Positions 10,895 through 23,159 of a DNA stretch of 64,000 nucleotides are shown in pieces. The notes below the pieces were generated by a model. The model ran no database searches, was not told the DNA's origin, and saw nothing but the letters and a program-made list of their open reading frames with translations. The position numbers and the translations under genes were made by a program. Numbering within the stretch: the first letter of the stretch is position 1; each line of letters begins with the position of its first letter. Source of the DNA: Epiperipatus broadwayi (taxonomy: Eukaryota; Onychophora; Udeonychophora; Euonychophora; Peripatidae); assembly GCA_028023455.1 (NCBI GenBank), contig JAQFVV010012395.1, forward strand, positions 4,278,001 through 4,342,000, given 5' to 3'.

Positions 10895-12180
10895 TCATAT
10901 ATTCTTTAATATTTTTATATATTTTATTTTTATTTTATACAACTCCAAACTGTAGGTAATAAATTTTTGCCAATGAGTGCCTGTTGATTTTGTTACTGCC
11001 TGCCTTAAATTGGCTATAATGAAGATAGACATCATAATTGGTATAGTTGATAAAATAAATAGAATGAGATACATCATAATTGTATTCTTTTAAATATTAT
11101 AAGTATATAATTACTTTTTTGTTGGCCTTCTCTGTATATAATTTGCTAACAAAAAAGGAGAGAGACGAATAATATATATTCATTTAATTTATAAAGCAAA
11201 TAAAAAATTAAATGCATCATTGATGGTAATTATGATCGTCCCTCTTTTTTCCTCCACTTTTTAATGTATGTTGGTGATCCCATTAACAATCCAAATTTCA
11301 TTAAACTGTTGTTTTTCAATAAAAATATTGTCAACATAACTTTATTTTAATAAATATCATATGACTTTCTCAATTTGACTTTTAATATATGCTTTCAAGA
11401 GCAGTTCTTTTAACTCCACTCCAGAGCCATCTAATGTGAGCTTGAGTAATTATTAGACACAAGATAATAATAATGGAAATATAAACATAATCTAAGATTT
11501 ATTGATTAGCCAAGCTTAGTAAATGGCACTGGACGATGTAGCTTTTTTTCTGAAATGATGTGGAGATAATATTTATTAGATGTGCAAAATATTTGTTTTT
11601 TATCATTGCTATAATCTTTCTCGTTCTTTGTAGAATTTCAATATTTCATCAGACTAATTTGAAAAGCCATTTTGTAAACTCACATAATTAATATAACCTC
11701 TAATTTGTCTAAAATGGCTACAATGAATCTATGGCATGTGTGTCAATTCTGGCACCATAAATGATATTAATATTAATATATATTTTATTAAAATTATCCA
11801 TTAATAATTATTATGAATTTTTGTAATTGATTCTCCTTGCCAACGCATTCTATTTTTGTAGTACACACATGTTTCTCCTTCCATCTCTAATCACGCATAT
11901 GTTTACATGTGTGATAGTGATCAGCATATATCACGGAGCATGCTGACAATGTGCAACAAAAGTGGCAAACATATTACAGAAAGTGACACTAAAGTGTGGA
12001 TGCATTTTAATGTAATTATTACATTTTTACATATAAAGAATTTTAAAAATTATTTTTTAACCAATAAATTTTTTTCATTATTTTTTTTTTATAAAAGTTT
12101 TTTACTGTTCTACTTAATATGGTCAGTGTAAATAAAAAACAAAAATTAATGGAATCAAATAGCAGATAATAAACAGAATA
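10895..12180. other. intergenic AT-rich sequence
   Basis: No coding or repeat assignment. Two open frames of 60-74 codons are present but are AT-driven and show no recognisable motif. This is the interval upstream of PIGM where its promoter should lie if exon 1 is correct. I see no ETS, CCAAT or TATA cluster that decides it. Confidence 0.3.
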
Positions 12181-12381
12181 TGTTAAACCACTAAACATTA
12201 CATGATCACCATCTCTTATACTAGCACATAATTGTTATTAAACAAGGCAAAACTCTCCATGCAGTAGTGCCACTCTGTGCCAACCAGAGTAATCAATGGA
12301 TGCCAGAAGGCTTGTGCATAAAATCCCTATCTAGTGCCTACTCATCCAATATCACTACTGCATGGAGAGTTTGGCCTTGTT
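12181..12381. mobile_element. rearranged SINE-like repeat with inverted ends
   Basis: Bases 12241-12269 and 12353-12381 are reverse complements with one mismatch in 29 (AACAAGGCAAAACTCTCCAT...). Between them is the body shared with the copies at 24276 and 28236 (GGATGCCAGAAGGCTTGTGC). Bases 12183-12210 are the reverse complement of that family's tail (compare GTGATCATGTGATGTTTAG at 27573-27591). So a head-body segment carries an inverted second head on one side and an inverted tail on the other. Confidence 0.65.
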
Positions 12382-12384
12382 TTT

Positions 12385-12855
12385 TTCAGAAGAATATGGC
12401 ATGATTAATAGTCATTAATACAACATCATGAAATAAACCATAAATCTTTTCTTGATAAAAATACAGAACAAAAGGATTTTATTACAAGGTCTATTAAAAA
12501 TGGTTATATTGCCTTAAATGCAATTACCAAACACACGAAACCTTTTAGCACCTTTTTTTTTTTTTTAAGATTTTGGAAACAAAACAAAAAAAAAATATCA
12601 AAAAAATAAAAGATATGGCTTTGACTAAAAATATGCTAAAAGATAGGATCTTAGAAATGGTTAAAAATATAACCTATTAAAAAATAGACATAAAATTTTG
12701 TGGTTTCATCTTAATGAGACTGCCAACATAATTGAATCAAATCATTTAGTTATTTTATTTGTTATTGTGCTGGGATCAATATGAAGAAAGAATTGATCAG
12801 CTTATTATTAGTAATAACAACAAAAGGAGATGCATTTATTGAAAAGAATTAAACT
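12385..12855. other. AT-rich sequence between repeats
   Basis: No feature is recognised. There are homopolymer tracts (T-run near 12551-12564, A-runs near 12578 and 12590). Confidence 0.4.
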
Positions 12856-12859
12856 TTTT

Positions 12860-13680
12860 CAAAATTTTATTAGTAACAAGTGATGATGCGCACATTATGA
12901 TCAACAGGAAAATAGTTTTGTCAATTGATTTTCTAGAATTTCATACATTATACATCAGCAGATTTTATGTGCCAAAGCTAATTTCAAGATACTGCAAGAT
13001 ATGAGCTTTGTAATAAAATAAAACAATTTGATATCTGCATGCACTTTAAATAAATGAAAATTTATTGAATTGTTAAATAAAGTAAACTCATCCTACAACA
13101 ATTTACTTATGTACATTAATGCCCATTGGTTAAGTCATGGAAAAGTTCTTCAAAGATGTGTCCACTGTTTAGAGAAAATTAGACCTTTTCTATCTAATGA
13201 GAATATCATTGAGCAATACAGTCAATTAACGAACATCAAACGGCATTCAAAATTAATGCTTTTTGCTGATTGGTGCCTCCACTTAAATGATTGATCACTA
13301 AACTATAAGGTGTTACATAATTGTAACATCATTTCAAATACCTATACTTTCCAATTACAGAAATTTTTTTTTATGGATATAGAATCTTATGAGAAATCAA
13401 ATCAAGATAAATTGGCACAAGAATTTTCTAGTAAAATTCAATTGATGATTAACTAACTTTGTTCAAAATTTATGTAGTTCAGGAAATTTGAATAAACATC
13501 AAAATTTATTTTAGATCCATACACAATATCAGCAAATAAACCCAATTTCAAAATTCTCAAATAATTGAATTTAAATGATATAGAAACACAATGAATTGAT
13601 TTCCATCCCAGTTCTATATGGGAACAAAATTTTGTTGATTTGAGAAATAACTTTAAAATGATCAATTATTGGTTGTAATT
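12860..13680 (+). mobile_element. hAT transposase remnant, ZBED5/GTF2IRD2-like
   Basis: Plus-strand reading, with frame changes, gives TSDDAHIM, then CIIHQQ-LCAKA (first bases near 12950). Next comes INAHWLSHGKVLQRCVHCLE, which matches the W-LS-GKVL-R signature of ZBED5-like hAT transposases, then LMLFADWCLHLNDL. Further on come LAQEFSSKIQ and DPYTISANKPNFKIL, recalling the QF..RF / FxxPF.....P....ELIDLQ tail. Many stops are present. Only the stretch 13070-13294 is still open (74 codons). No TIRs were found. Confidence 0.65.
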
Positions 13681-13689
13681 ACAAAAAAA

Positions 13690-14795
13690 AAAAAAAAACT
13701 TGAAATGTCCTTCAAATCTTCAATTGTTTAAAACATTAATGACAACTTTATTATCAATTTTTTCTTCTATTTATGCATATGAACTATTTTCAGAAATTAA
13801 TTTTATAAAAGACAGATTCAGAAATAATTCAGTATGTATGCTATTAAAAGTGACAAAAATATCATCCTAATATAAAGCATTTAGCATCTAACGCACAGTA
13901 ACAAAAATCTCATTCAAAAATCTATATTTACGACAATTTATTTTTGTAAAATCCTATGCTCATTTTAAAAATTATCTCAATAAAATTCTGTAATTAATAA
14001 TTTTCTATTAATTTTATCACTAATAAAAAACTGTTTGGCACACCAGTAATTCAATAAATATTGTTTGTAAATTGGTGGCAGTTTCTTTTAAAAAGTTTCC
14101 CCATCACTGGTCTTAAATACTTATGTTAGAAGGTATGTGTTAACATGTAAGAAAACATGAAAAAGATACAGCATCTGATTACATGGATTCTTAACTTCTA
14201 CATCATGGCTGTGTAAAATATATTTATTTATTCTTCACTAATCTCTTTCTTAAAGCTATATTAGGAACTTTAATGAGCTGTTAATATTGTAAATCATATT
14301 ACAAAATTTTCTTACATAATTGAGCTGTATATATGATATAATAATTTACATTTTAAGCACTCACAATTCTCTGAATAATAAGATATGATATAAATGATCG
14401 TTGAAATTGTTTTTAAGAAAAGAATTCATATAACTTAAGCACTTTGTCATGCTTATTGTAATATATTTCTAAATCTTTGTTTTAACTTCAATTTGATAAA
14501 GAGCATATTTTTATAAAACTGATATTATGACATATATATATAACATAATCTTTTATTATTTGTAATAATTAAAATAGAGAAGTAATGACTATAGAATAGT
14601 ATGAAAATATTTTATAAACAAATTACTGTGAACAGCAATATCTATCTATATTCTTATTTTAAATATTATTAATCTTTTATTTTATAATTTCACTTAGCTA
14701 TCGTAGGTGGTAATAACTACCAGAAAGCAAGAAATAGAATAGGATTGATTAAAAATATGTTTCATTTGTAACAACATGTTAACAAAATTAATTTT
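13690..14795. other. AT-rich intergenic sequence
   Basis: I see no genes or recognised repeats. There is a poly-A tract near 13682-13700. Confidence 0.4.
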
Positions 14796-14799
14796 AATA

Positions 14800-15010
14800 T
14801 TTAATTATTATTCTATTACAAATTTTATCTTCTCAACTATCTTATTTAAATCTTCTATATATTCTTTATCTATTAATTTTATTAAATATCAATAGTCATC
14901 TATATATTTTTTGCTCAATACTGTTTTATTTTTCTTTATATTTTTCCAAATTCATTCATAAAATTATGATTTAATTCCATTCATAAATAATCTTTGTTTT
15001 TGTAAGTAAA
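14800..15010 (-). mobile_element. Penelope-like RT fragment (YIDD region)
   Basis: The minus strand reads LFMNGIKS, then SKKYIDDY (motif C) and EYIEDLNKIVE, in the order expected after motif B of a Penelope-like RT. It matches the better preserved piece at 26546-26893 (NIYMNGFEKK ... YVDD). Stops and frame changes are frequent. It is probably the downstream half of the copy whose N-terminal half is at 16115-16860, the two being separated by the foldback element at 15270-16103. Confidence 0.5.
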
Positions 15011-15269
15011 ATTTTATTATATTTTGATTTACAAGTGACAAATTTTCTGTATTCATAACTATGACACCAATCACTTCAACTGATGAATGATGGTTCAGCA
15101 TTACACGTGCATCTTGGGGATTTTTTTTTTTTTTCAGATGACTTTATTCATGTTTCAAGAATAGTGACAGAATCTAAGTTATAATTATATCTATATAAAT
15201 TTTATTATTAAATTCAAGCATAACATTTTTACAACAATTCTATTAGTATGTTAAGTGGAATATTTATTT

Positions 15270-16103
15270 ATTTTAATTGACGTTCATGCGCTTGGAGATG
15301 CAGAATAAAAAAAGCATATTTAATAAATGCTTAGCATGCTTTCAATATCTTTGTCACAAAATTATAATCATAGCAATGAATAAATAAATTGGGGGCAGAA
15401 GGTATAACATGAGTATCATGTAAATTGTATGCAAATAAGCTTACATGCCCAAGCAGAATTCTTTTTTATATATAGCATTGACATTGTTGGCAATATGCCA
15501 AGCCTCTTTATTTTATGTTTTGCATCGTTCATTTCTATACATACAATGCTGGCTGCAAAAGATTCAAAGGTAAGGTCAAGTTGGTTTTCATGCTCAAGAA
15601 ATATGGTTTTGTGGTCTGAATTGTTTATGGCCCTTTGGTACAAATATCGGTGCTGGGACAGTCTTGTTGCAAGACTGGCATGGGATTCTCTGAAATAGAT
15701 GGCGTTGCAATTGGTTTGATTGCTTGAGATCTTGTATACAATATGGACAGTTTGTTCAGGTGGTAGTTTATCCTTGGAATCTGTTGATCAAATGGTTAAG
15801 GATTGATGAAGTTCGAAGGCTAATTTTGTACGATTCTGAACAAATTTTATTCATTCATCAAATAACGTTAGGGATATAGGGGAGAGATATCCAGAATTTG
15901 ATATCAGCTGGCATGGGTCTAGATCTAATTTTGATATGAAATCTGTTAAGAATACCTTCTCACAATTTATTTATTCATTGCTATGATTATAATATCGTGA
16001 TGAAGATATTGAAAGCATGCTAAGCATATACTAAGACTTTCACTGTTAAGCTTTTTTTACTCGACAACTCCAAGCGCTTAAACATCAATTACAATTGCTT
16101 AAG
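15270..16103. mobile_element. transposon with inverted arms of about 120-140 bp
   Basis: The left arm 15270-15395 and right arm 15962-16103 are reverse complements over long blocks: GCGCTTGGAG, then TAAAAAAAGC, then ATGCTTAGCATGCTTTCAATATCT, then ATTATAATCATAGCAATGAA (blocks listed separately). The right arm has about 10 extra bases between the second and third blocks. The 566-bp interior has a 75-codon minus-strand frame and an 89-codon plus-strand frame with no recognised domain. Length and structure suit a non-autonomous DNA transposon. No target duplication was established because the flanks are AT-rich. It splits a Penelope-like copy. Confidence 0.65.
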
Positions 16104-16114
16104 AAAAGTAAACT

Positions 16115-16860
16115 AATAAATTATAGAATTATCTTAATTTTCTATATATTTATTATTTCCCTTCTCTATCTACATCCATAATTGTACACATAGATGCATG
16201 TTTAGCAAATCTTAATTTATAATTTTGTACATTTATTTCCTTTCTCATTCTCTTCTAATATTAAATTTTTCTCCTTTTCAATAAAAGATTCTTTATTTTC
16301 ATATTTATATTTACATTGAAGATTTCTTTTGATAAATATTTTGCAATATTATTAAAATAATAGTTACTACCATTAATTACTGGTCTAAAATTTCTCTAAG
16401 TGATAGCCCTTCTTTTAAGAAATTCCATATTTTTATTAATTATATCATAAAATATAATTTATCTATAATTCTTAATTTTAATTCTTTCACAATATAACTT
16501 TTTCTCCCTATACTATTATATTTATTAATTCTTAAAAAAAACACATACACACAATCTTTTAATATGTTTTTCTATTTTTTGTAGTAGATTTATTCTTTTC
16601 CAGTATTATAAAACCATTTCTTTTATCTAATTTAACATATATAATTTTATTTTTATATTAATTTCTAATATTTATAATTTCATTATATATTTCTATTTAT
16701 AAATATATCATTATTTATTTTATATATTAAATTATTTATCTCTATTCTATATAATTCAAATCATATTTCTTTTTATTTAATATTTCTTTCTTTTCTTTAT
16801 TTTGTAATTTAAAAGAGGCTTAAAACTTCCTTTCACGATTATTGCATTGTTTCTATTAAA
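16115..16860 (-). mobile_element. Penelope-like RT, N-terminal half, decayed
   Basis: On the minus strand MEFLKEGLSLRE is followed by RPVINGSNYYFNNIAKYLSK. This corresponds to the (I/L)PLRPI.....Y..AKYL block that precedes motif A in Penelope-like RTs. Composition is extremely AT-rich with many stops. It is inferred to belong with 14800-15010. Confidence 0.45.
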
Positions 16861-16869
16861 TCTTTCACA

Positions 16870-17320
16870 CATACACAAAGGCACTTTTCACAATGCTTTA
16901 TTTAATTTCTTATGTCAATTTTGACTGCCTATCAGTCTTTTTCAGATCTAAAAGCCAATTGTATTACAAATGTTTCACATAAATATACAATAACTTCATT
17001 CAATATATTATATACATACTTTTAAAAAAAATTCCACCAATTAAAAACTAAAATTAAATAAATAATTGAATGGCATTATTACTCGAAAGATCATAAGAAG
17101 TTTGCATTAAGCCATGCAGAACAAAAAAAAACTAAAAATATTTTATATTTATATACATATATGCAAACAGGTCCATTCCATGGGTTTGTGCCCCCCGGAT
17201 GTAAAATTATATTGCCACTCTTCCAAAAAATTATCATAATAATAATAAATTGAAATTTTCATATAACATATAATAAAATTTTTTATTATAAAATAGCAAT
17301 ACATATAATATATATATATA
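16870..17320. other. AT-rich spacer with a C/G-rich island
   Basis: At 17165-17215 a short island (CCATGGGTTTGTGCCCCCC) resembles part of 21130-21215 (...CCCTATAGGGTGCCACCC...) in inverted orientation, suggesting a small repeat on both sides of the RTE element. Otherwise no feature. Confidence 0.3.
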
Positions 17321-17321
17321 T

Positions 17322-20300
17322 TCAATCTGCCTTATCAGGCACAGAGAAGAAAGACCATGGTGTTTCTTGATCTTAAACTCAGAGGTAAAAAGCCAATAAA
17401 CTCACCACGCTGGCTAATGCGTGTTGGTGAGAAGCCCATCCATGTTCGTATACTATATGAATAATCACATAGTAATAACAGCTGCAACGACAAGAACGTA
17501 TGGAGTGGACATTAAGAATTTGCCCTGCTCGGTTCCTTTAAGGCCTCCAAGAGGAATCAAAGGGTCTCCTTTCAGTTAATAGCAAACTCCTTTCTGCAAA
17601 CTCCTTTCTGATAAGGCAGAATGAATGTTTGTGTAAATGATAAATATTTTTCCAATACATATATACAATTATGACAGACAAAAATAAAGCATGGCCCTTA
17701 TTCCTAGGAGGCTGTAAAGTCACCAACCAAGGCAGCGGGTTGGTGGCCGAATTCCCTGATTGCGGACCCAGGCTGCCATTTGATGACGACTTTTTATTTA
17801 GGTACTTACAACTGCAGATCACTTTCAAATGAAGGAAGATTGCAAGAATTAGAAGAAGAACTGTCTTATATTAAATGGGACATTATTGGACTTTGTGAAG
17901 TTAGAAGAAAAGGTAAAGAAACAATTGATTTGAAAAGTGGACATATACTCTATTATAAAGGCACACATATTGGAAATACAAGTGGAGTAGGATTCATTAT
18001 AAATAAAAAGTGGAAGAACAATATTGTGGAGATTGATGGTGTATCGGACAGAGTTTCAAGATTAGTTATACAACTTAATAGCAGATACCAAATGCAGATA
18101 ATTCAGGTTTATGCCCCAACAAGTTCTCATAGTGATGAAGTAGTAGAAGATTTTTATATGGATGTACAAAAGGCTTTTGATCAGAGTAAACAACATTTTA
18201 AAATTGTTATGGGAGACTTTAATGCTAGAATTGGTAGACAAATGAAAGATGAAATTGCTGTAGGTAATTTTGGTTATGGTAATAGAAATGAGAGAGGACA
18301 TAGACTTGTGGAGTTTGCAGAAAAAGAAAAACTTTATATTATGAATTCATTTTTTGAGAAAAATGTTAAATGGAAATGGACATGGAAGCATCCAAATGAA
18401 GGTACAGCAGAACTGGATTATATTTTGACTAACAGGAAATACATATTTCAAGATTGTAATGTTCTTAATAAATTTAACACAGGAAGTGATCATCGATTAG
18501 TAAGGTGTAAGTTATGTGTTAATGTAAAACTAGAGAGACAAAAATTATTAAGAAAAACAATATTTACAGTTGATATTTCTAATCTTCAGAAACATTCTAA
18601 TGAATTTAAATTAGAACTTACAAATAGGTTTCAAGTGTTAGGAGATTTTGAACATGATTCAGATTTGAATGAAATTAATATGAAAATAACTGATACACTT
18701 TTAAAAACTGCAACAAAGATAGCTGGTAGAAAAAAGCAGCAATTGACTAATAAAATTTCTACTGAGACTAGAGAATTTATGAAGAAAAGAAGGAATATGA
18801 AGATATACAAAAGTGATGTATTAAAAAGAATTGAATATCTCGAATTTTGTAAAATGGTATGGGAAAGAGTTGAAAATGATATAAGAAAGTATAACTGTGA
18901 AATAGCAAGGAAAGCTGTAGAAGAAAATAAAAGTCTCAAGAATGTTAAACAACATTTTGGTATTGGTAGGAAATTTATATCTGCTATAAGAAAAAAAGAT
19001 GGAATTATTACTAAAAAGAGAGATGACATCATGAAATTGGTAGAAGATTTTTATCAAGAATTATATAGTAATAAAGAACAAGTACCTCCTATATCTATCA
19101 CATCTTCCGAATTGCCCAGAATTTTAAATGAAGAAGTGAGACATGCAATTGAATGTATGAAGAAAGGAAAGGCTCCAGGAAATGATGGAATTATAATTGA
19201 TATATTAAAAGAAGCAGGTGAAGAAATAGAAACAATTTTAGCAAAGTTATATACCAAATGTCTAAATAATAAAGATGTACCGGAAGATTGGAAGAATGCA
19301 GTAATAATATTAATATTTAAAAAAGGTGATAAAGAAGATATTAGAAATTACAGACCTATCAGCCTTTTATCAGTTTTATATAAAATTTTTACCAAGATAA
19401 TTACAACTTGTCTACAGAGAACTTTGGATTTCCACCAACCAAGAGAACAAGCTGGATTTAAAAGTGGTTTTAGTACAATAGATCATATCCAGGTATTGAG
19501 AGAAGTCATAGAAAGGACAAATGAATATGAGTTGTCATTATGTTTTGGATTTGTAGATTATGAAAAGGCATTTGATTCTATACACATTTCTTCAGTGATT
19601 AAAGCATTGGATCATCAAGGTATAGATCCAGGTTATTGTCATATTTTAAAGAATATTTATAAAAATGTAACAGCAACAATTAGATTACATAATGATACTG
19701 AAAAAAATCAACATTGAAAAGGTGTAAGACAAGGTGACTCCATATCACCAAAACTTTTTACAGCAGTGCTGCAAGAAGTATTTTGTGGATTAAAATGGGA
19801 AACTAAAGGAATGAAAGTAAATGGAGAGTATTTAAGTCATTCAGATTTCGCAGATGATGTAGTTGTTTTTGCAAATAATGCTTCAGAGCTGCAGGAAATA
19901 TTGCAGGAGTTAGCAGATGAAAGTAGAAAAGTAGGACTAAAGATAAATGTTAAAAAGACTAAAGTAATATTTAATCGATTTGCTCAAAATATGAAAATAA
20001 AGACTGATTATGAAGAATTAGAAGTTAACAGTTACAAATACCTTGGTCAGATTATTAATACAGATGGAAACATAATGGAGGAAATTAATCATAGAATTAA
20101 ACTTGGTTGGAGTGCTTTTGGTAGAAATAACTTGATACTAAAAGGAAATATGCCTATGTGTTTGAAAAGGATGGTTTTTAACAAATGTGTTTTACCAGTT
20201 CTTACTTATGGATCTGAGACTTGGACACTTAATAGAAGAGCAATACAGAGACTTTAGAGCACTCAAAGGAGTATGGAGAGATGTATGTTGGGAGTAACAA

Positions 20301-20632
20301 GAAGAGATCGAAAATGCAATGTATGGGTAAGACAACAAACAGGTGTTACTGATCTTATTGAAAAAATTAAAAGATTGAAATGGAGTTGGGCTGGACATAT
20401 TGCTAGAAGAAATGATAATAGATGGACAATTGAAATTTTAAACTGGATTCCAAGAGATTGTAAAAGACCCAGAAAGAGACCACATGTGAGATGGATGGAT
20501 GAAATAAGAAAATGTGCAAGGGTGTTGTGGAAAAGAGAACTAAAGATCAGAGAAGATGGATTAAACTTGGAGAGACCTTCATCCTGCAGTGGATTGATAA
20601 TGGTTGATGATGATATATATATATATATCCAT
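17322..20632 (+). mobile_element. nearly full-length RTE-clade non-LTR retrotransposon
   Basis: The element has a G+C-richer 5' leader of about 460 bp, one long endonuclease-RT ORF, and a very short 3' UTR ending TGATGATG followed by (AT)n, all typical of RTE elements. Its 3' end is defined by the second copy at 26175-26533, which stops at the same GGATTGATAATGGTTGATGATG. Both flanks are (TA)n, so any target-site duplication is masked. The leader contains a 13-bp inverted pair (TCTGCCTTATCAG near 17334, CTGATAAGGCAGA near 17608) of unknown meaning. It is the youngest-looking autonomous element in the window. Confidence 0.85.
17783..20607 (+). pseudogene. RTE endonuclease-reverse transcriptase, lightly broken
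   Basis: The product would nick target DNA and prime reverse transcription of its own RNA. Residues 1-240 form an AP-type endonuclease: TYNCRSL, CEVR (Glu39), VYAPTS, MGDFNAR (Asp145, Asn147), GSDHRLV (Asp236, His237). The RT follows: KAPGNDG, NYRPISLLSVLYKIF, GFVDYEKAFDS (Asp592), KGVRQGDSISPKLF, FADDV (Asp691/692), LGQIINTDG. The C-terminal tail is LKWSWAGHIARR and GETFILQWIDNG. The first ATG is 17783; a TTG precedes it. Defects are TGA at 19715 (expected Arg, CGA to TGA), TAG at 20255 (likely Gln, CAG to TAG) and loss of one base between about 20500 and 20545, after which the last 20-30 codons are read in another frame. All catalytic residues I could locate are intact. Confidence 0.9.
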
Positions 20633-21465
20633 ACAATAATGTATAAAAATAGTGATAATATAAACCTTCTACATTCTCCTGGCTTTTTAAATAGAACAAT
20701 CATTAATTATATCATCTAAATCTAAATTATTGCAGATTTCATTGTCTATACTTATTGTGGCTAAATTCTTTAGTTCCTTGGGACATGTTTGATTACAAGT
20801 GATTTTTTATTAATGAATCATTAACTAGATGGTTTTCCACAGCAATTTTGTAATGTAAATTTCTAATGTTTATTAATTAGACTATATATTGGCTGTATAC
20901 ATATGTATAATACAAATGCTGACAAAACAACTCCAAATACAATAGTCATTTGTCTCGAAAACAGCATAGACACATAATCATAGGCCTAGTCTAACTGATA
21001 AAACAATACAAATACTTAAGTAACACCTATAATAAAATAAAATAATCAATTAACATCAGCAAAATCAAGTATTGAAGCATCCATTTTTTTTAATTACTCT
21101 CTTGATTATTTATGGATTTAATTTTTTTATTAAGGCAAGTTGTTTGTGTCACCCCTATAGGGTGCCACCCAGGTCCATTGTAGCCTCTGCACTCCAGCAC
21201 AGAATGGGCCTATATGCAAACACATAAAGTAAAAATACATTTATCCATTTATAAATACTAATGTGTAATATATCTACACATACTAAAACATATATTATTA
21301 AAATATTCACTATTTCAAATTGCTATTTTAATTTGTTTTTAATTTTTGATATTATTTTCAAATCTAAAATAATTATTAAATCTTACATTCTGAAATAACT
21401 CTCAACAAATCTCCATACAATTTACAAACCAATGATTTTTATAAAAATAAAAAAAAAATGCAATA
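20633..21465. other. AT-rich spacer
   Basis: No gene. A G+C-richer patch at 21130-21215 (CACCCCTATAGGGTG, an 8+7 imperfect palindrome, then GCACTCCAGCACAGAATGG) looks like a small repeat with an inverted relative at about 17165-17215. Confidence 0.35.
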
Positions 21466-21467
21466 CA

Positions 21468-22920
21468 ACGCGATGCACTGTGACTTCTCCTTTTTCAGAA
21501 TCAGGAATCTCTAAGCCACTATGCCCAAAAAAACCTGTTAGCCACTTTACTTTCCCTTTCCATTCCCCACGCTAAGTTTTTTCCATATTTTTCTCTATCC
21601 TGCTCCATCTCATTTCCACAACGTAATCCTTGTCAACTCTATGGCTTTTATATCTAAATCCCCTTTATCTTTCCCCAAATACAACATAAAAACCAAGAAC
21701 CCACTTTCTGTATAATCATTTTGTTTATACTTATTCTTATTCGTACCCTTTCTACTTGCAGGCATTTACATTCAATTAACAGATGCCTAATAATTTCTAT
21801 GCCTTCCTTACACACCTTCAGACTAAATCAGCCACATTTTTCCATTTATGTGTATATTCCCTTGTTGCTAAAGATCCTGTTCAAGCCTTAAACAGTAAAC
21901 TACTTTCCTTATTATTATCATAAATTAACTCGCACCCAATATTGTTTATTTCTATATATATTTAAACTCTTTTTACTCTCCATACTAGTTCTCTATCTCT
22001 TCAACTATCTATTTTTTATTAATGCATTTATTCTTCTATCCCATTCCTTGCCACTATAACATTCAACAATTCTCCTAACAAAATCATCCCACCTTTTGTA
22101 TAAGTATACTGACATAAATTTTTATCCAAATCTTCTACATAACTTACTACCTTTCTCACCCATCTTGTTGCCCACTCTTTACTTATAACCCAATTAAATA
22201 CTATTTTGGTTATTGTCTTATGATCCATAAATTTTAATCTACTGAACATTTTCATTTTTTTTTCATCTCTCATATAAAAACTTGACCATCCCATTTCTCC
22301 TTGAATTGCCTCCTTTGCCATCCACACATCTGCATCTAAAGCATGTCTCCCTGCTTCTCTTTGTACTTTTTCTTAAGCAATCTAATATCCTTTTATTAGC
22401 ACATAATGGATCATTACTATAGTAACCCTACTACTGCTACTCCCTTCTATACAATCCTAGCTACATCATATTTATTATATGAAAACACTGTTATAATTTA
22501 TCAGTCCCTTTATTTTCTTTGCTTCATTTATCAATTTTTTCTCCTATTCATCTAAGTAATTTTTCTGATTACTTAAGACAATTCCCAAATAATTATACCT
22601 AGTCGCCACCCTTAACTTTATATCTCCTAATAAAAATTCTTTCTCTTCTCTTTCTCCAGTATTAATCATTAAGTTTGATTTTTCTTCACTAAATTTAAAC
22701 TCCATCTCTTTACCCACCCTTGTGCATGTCTTCAGCATAACATCCATCTGTGCACAAGAAGACATCATCCACAAATAAAAGACCCAATAATGTATATATT
22801 CCTTGCCACCTATTAATGGTATCTCTACCTCCATACCTCCCCCTATAGTACTTTTTATGAAACTTTTATTATTAAGTTCATTCAATGATAAATCCAATGT
22901 TTTTATTAAAAATGTATATA
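21468..22920 (-). mobile_element. LINE (family C), RT-C to 3' end, 5'-truncated
   Basis: The minus strand carries the end of an RT: SSCAQMDVMLKTCTRVG, KFSEEKSNLMI, KLRVATRYNYLGIVLSNQ, then DVWMAKEAIQGEMGWSSFYM, RWVRKVVSYVEDLDKNLC and a decayed Cys/His region. The 3' end is a short CATCGCG/CATCACA-type repeat near 21468. The same family recurs at 35565, 51230, 51289 and 52478, always on the minus strand and always 5'-truncated. Stops and frameshifts separate the open pieces (22028-22327, 22544-22897). It abuts the Tigger element on its high-coordinate side. Confidence 0.8.
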
Positions 22921-23159
22921 TTTTATAATTATTATCATCAAAAATATATATATAGGCAGACCCTTAGTTACGAACTTAATTGTTTCCTGACATTTGTTTG
23001 GAAGTTGAAATTATTTGAAAGTAGAGGTATGTAAAAAAACATCAATAAGGTTTTCAAAATATAGTATTTATTTTTTATTGATTAGTATCTGGAGTTTTGT
23101 TTTTCAAATTTATCAAGAGTTAATTGAATTGTATTTTTTTCTTCTCTTAATAAAGAATT

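Noticed and set aside
17538-17828. 96-codon minus-strand open frame across the RTE start
   Set aside because: Antisense shadow of the RTE leader and ORF start, with no domain.
18631-19257. Minus-strand open frames of 67-133 codons within the RTE
   Set aside because: Hydrophobic antisense shadows of a lysine/glutamate-rich coding strand.
20263-20703. 146-codon minus-strand frame near the RTE 3' end
   Set aside because: Antisense shadow of the C-terminal RTE coding sequence.
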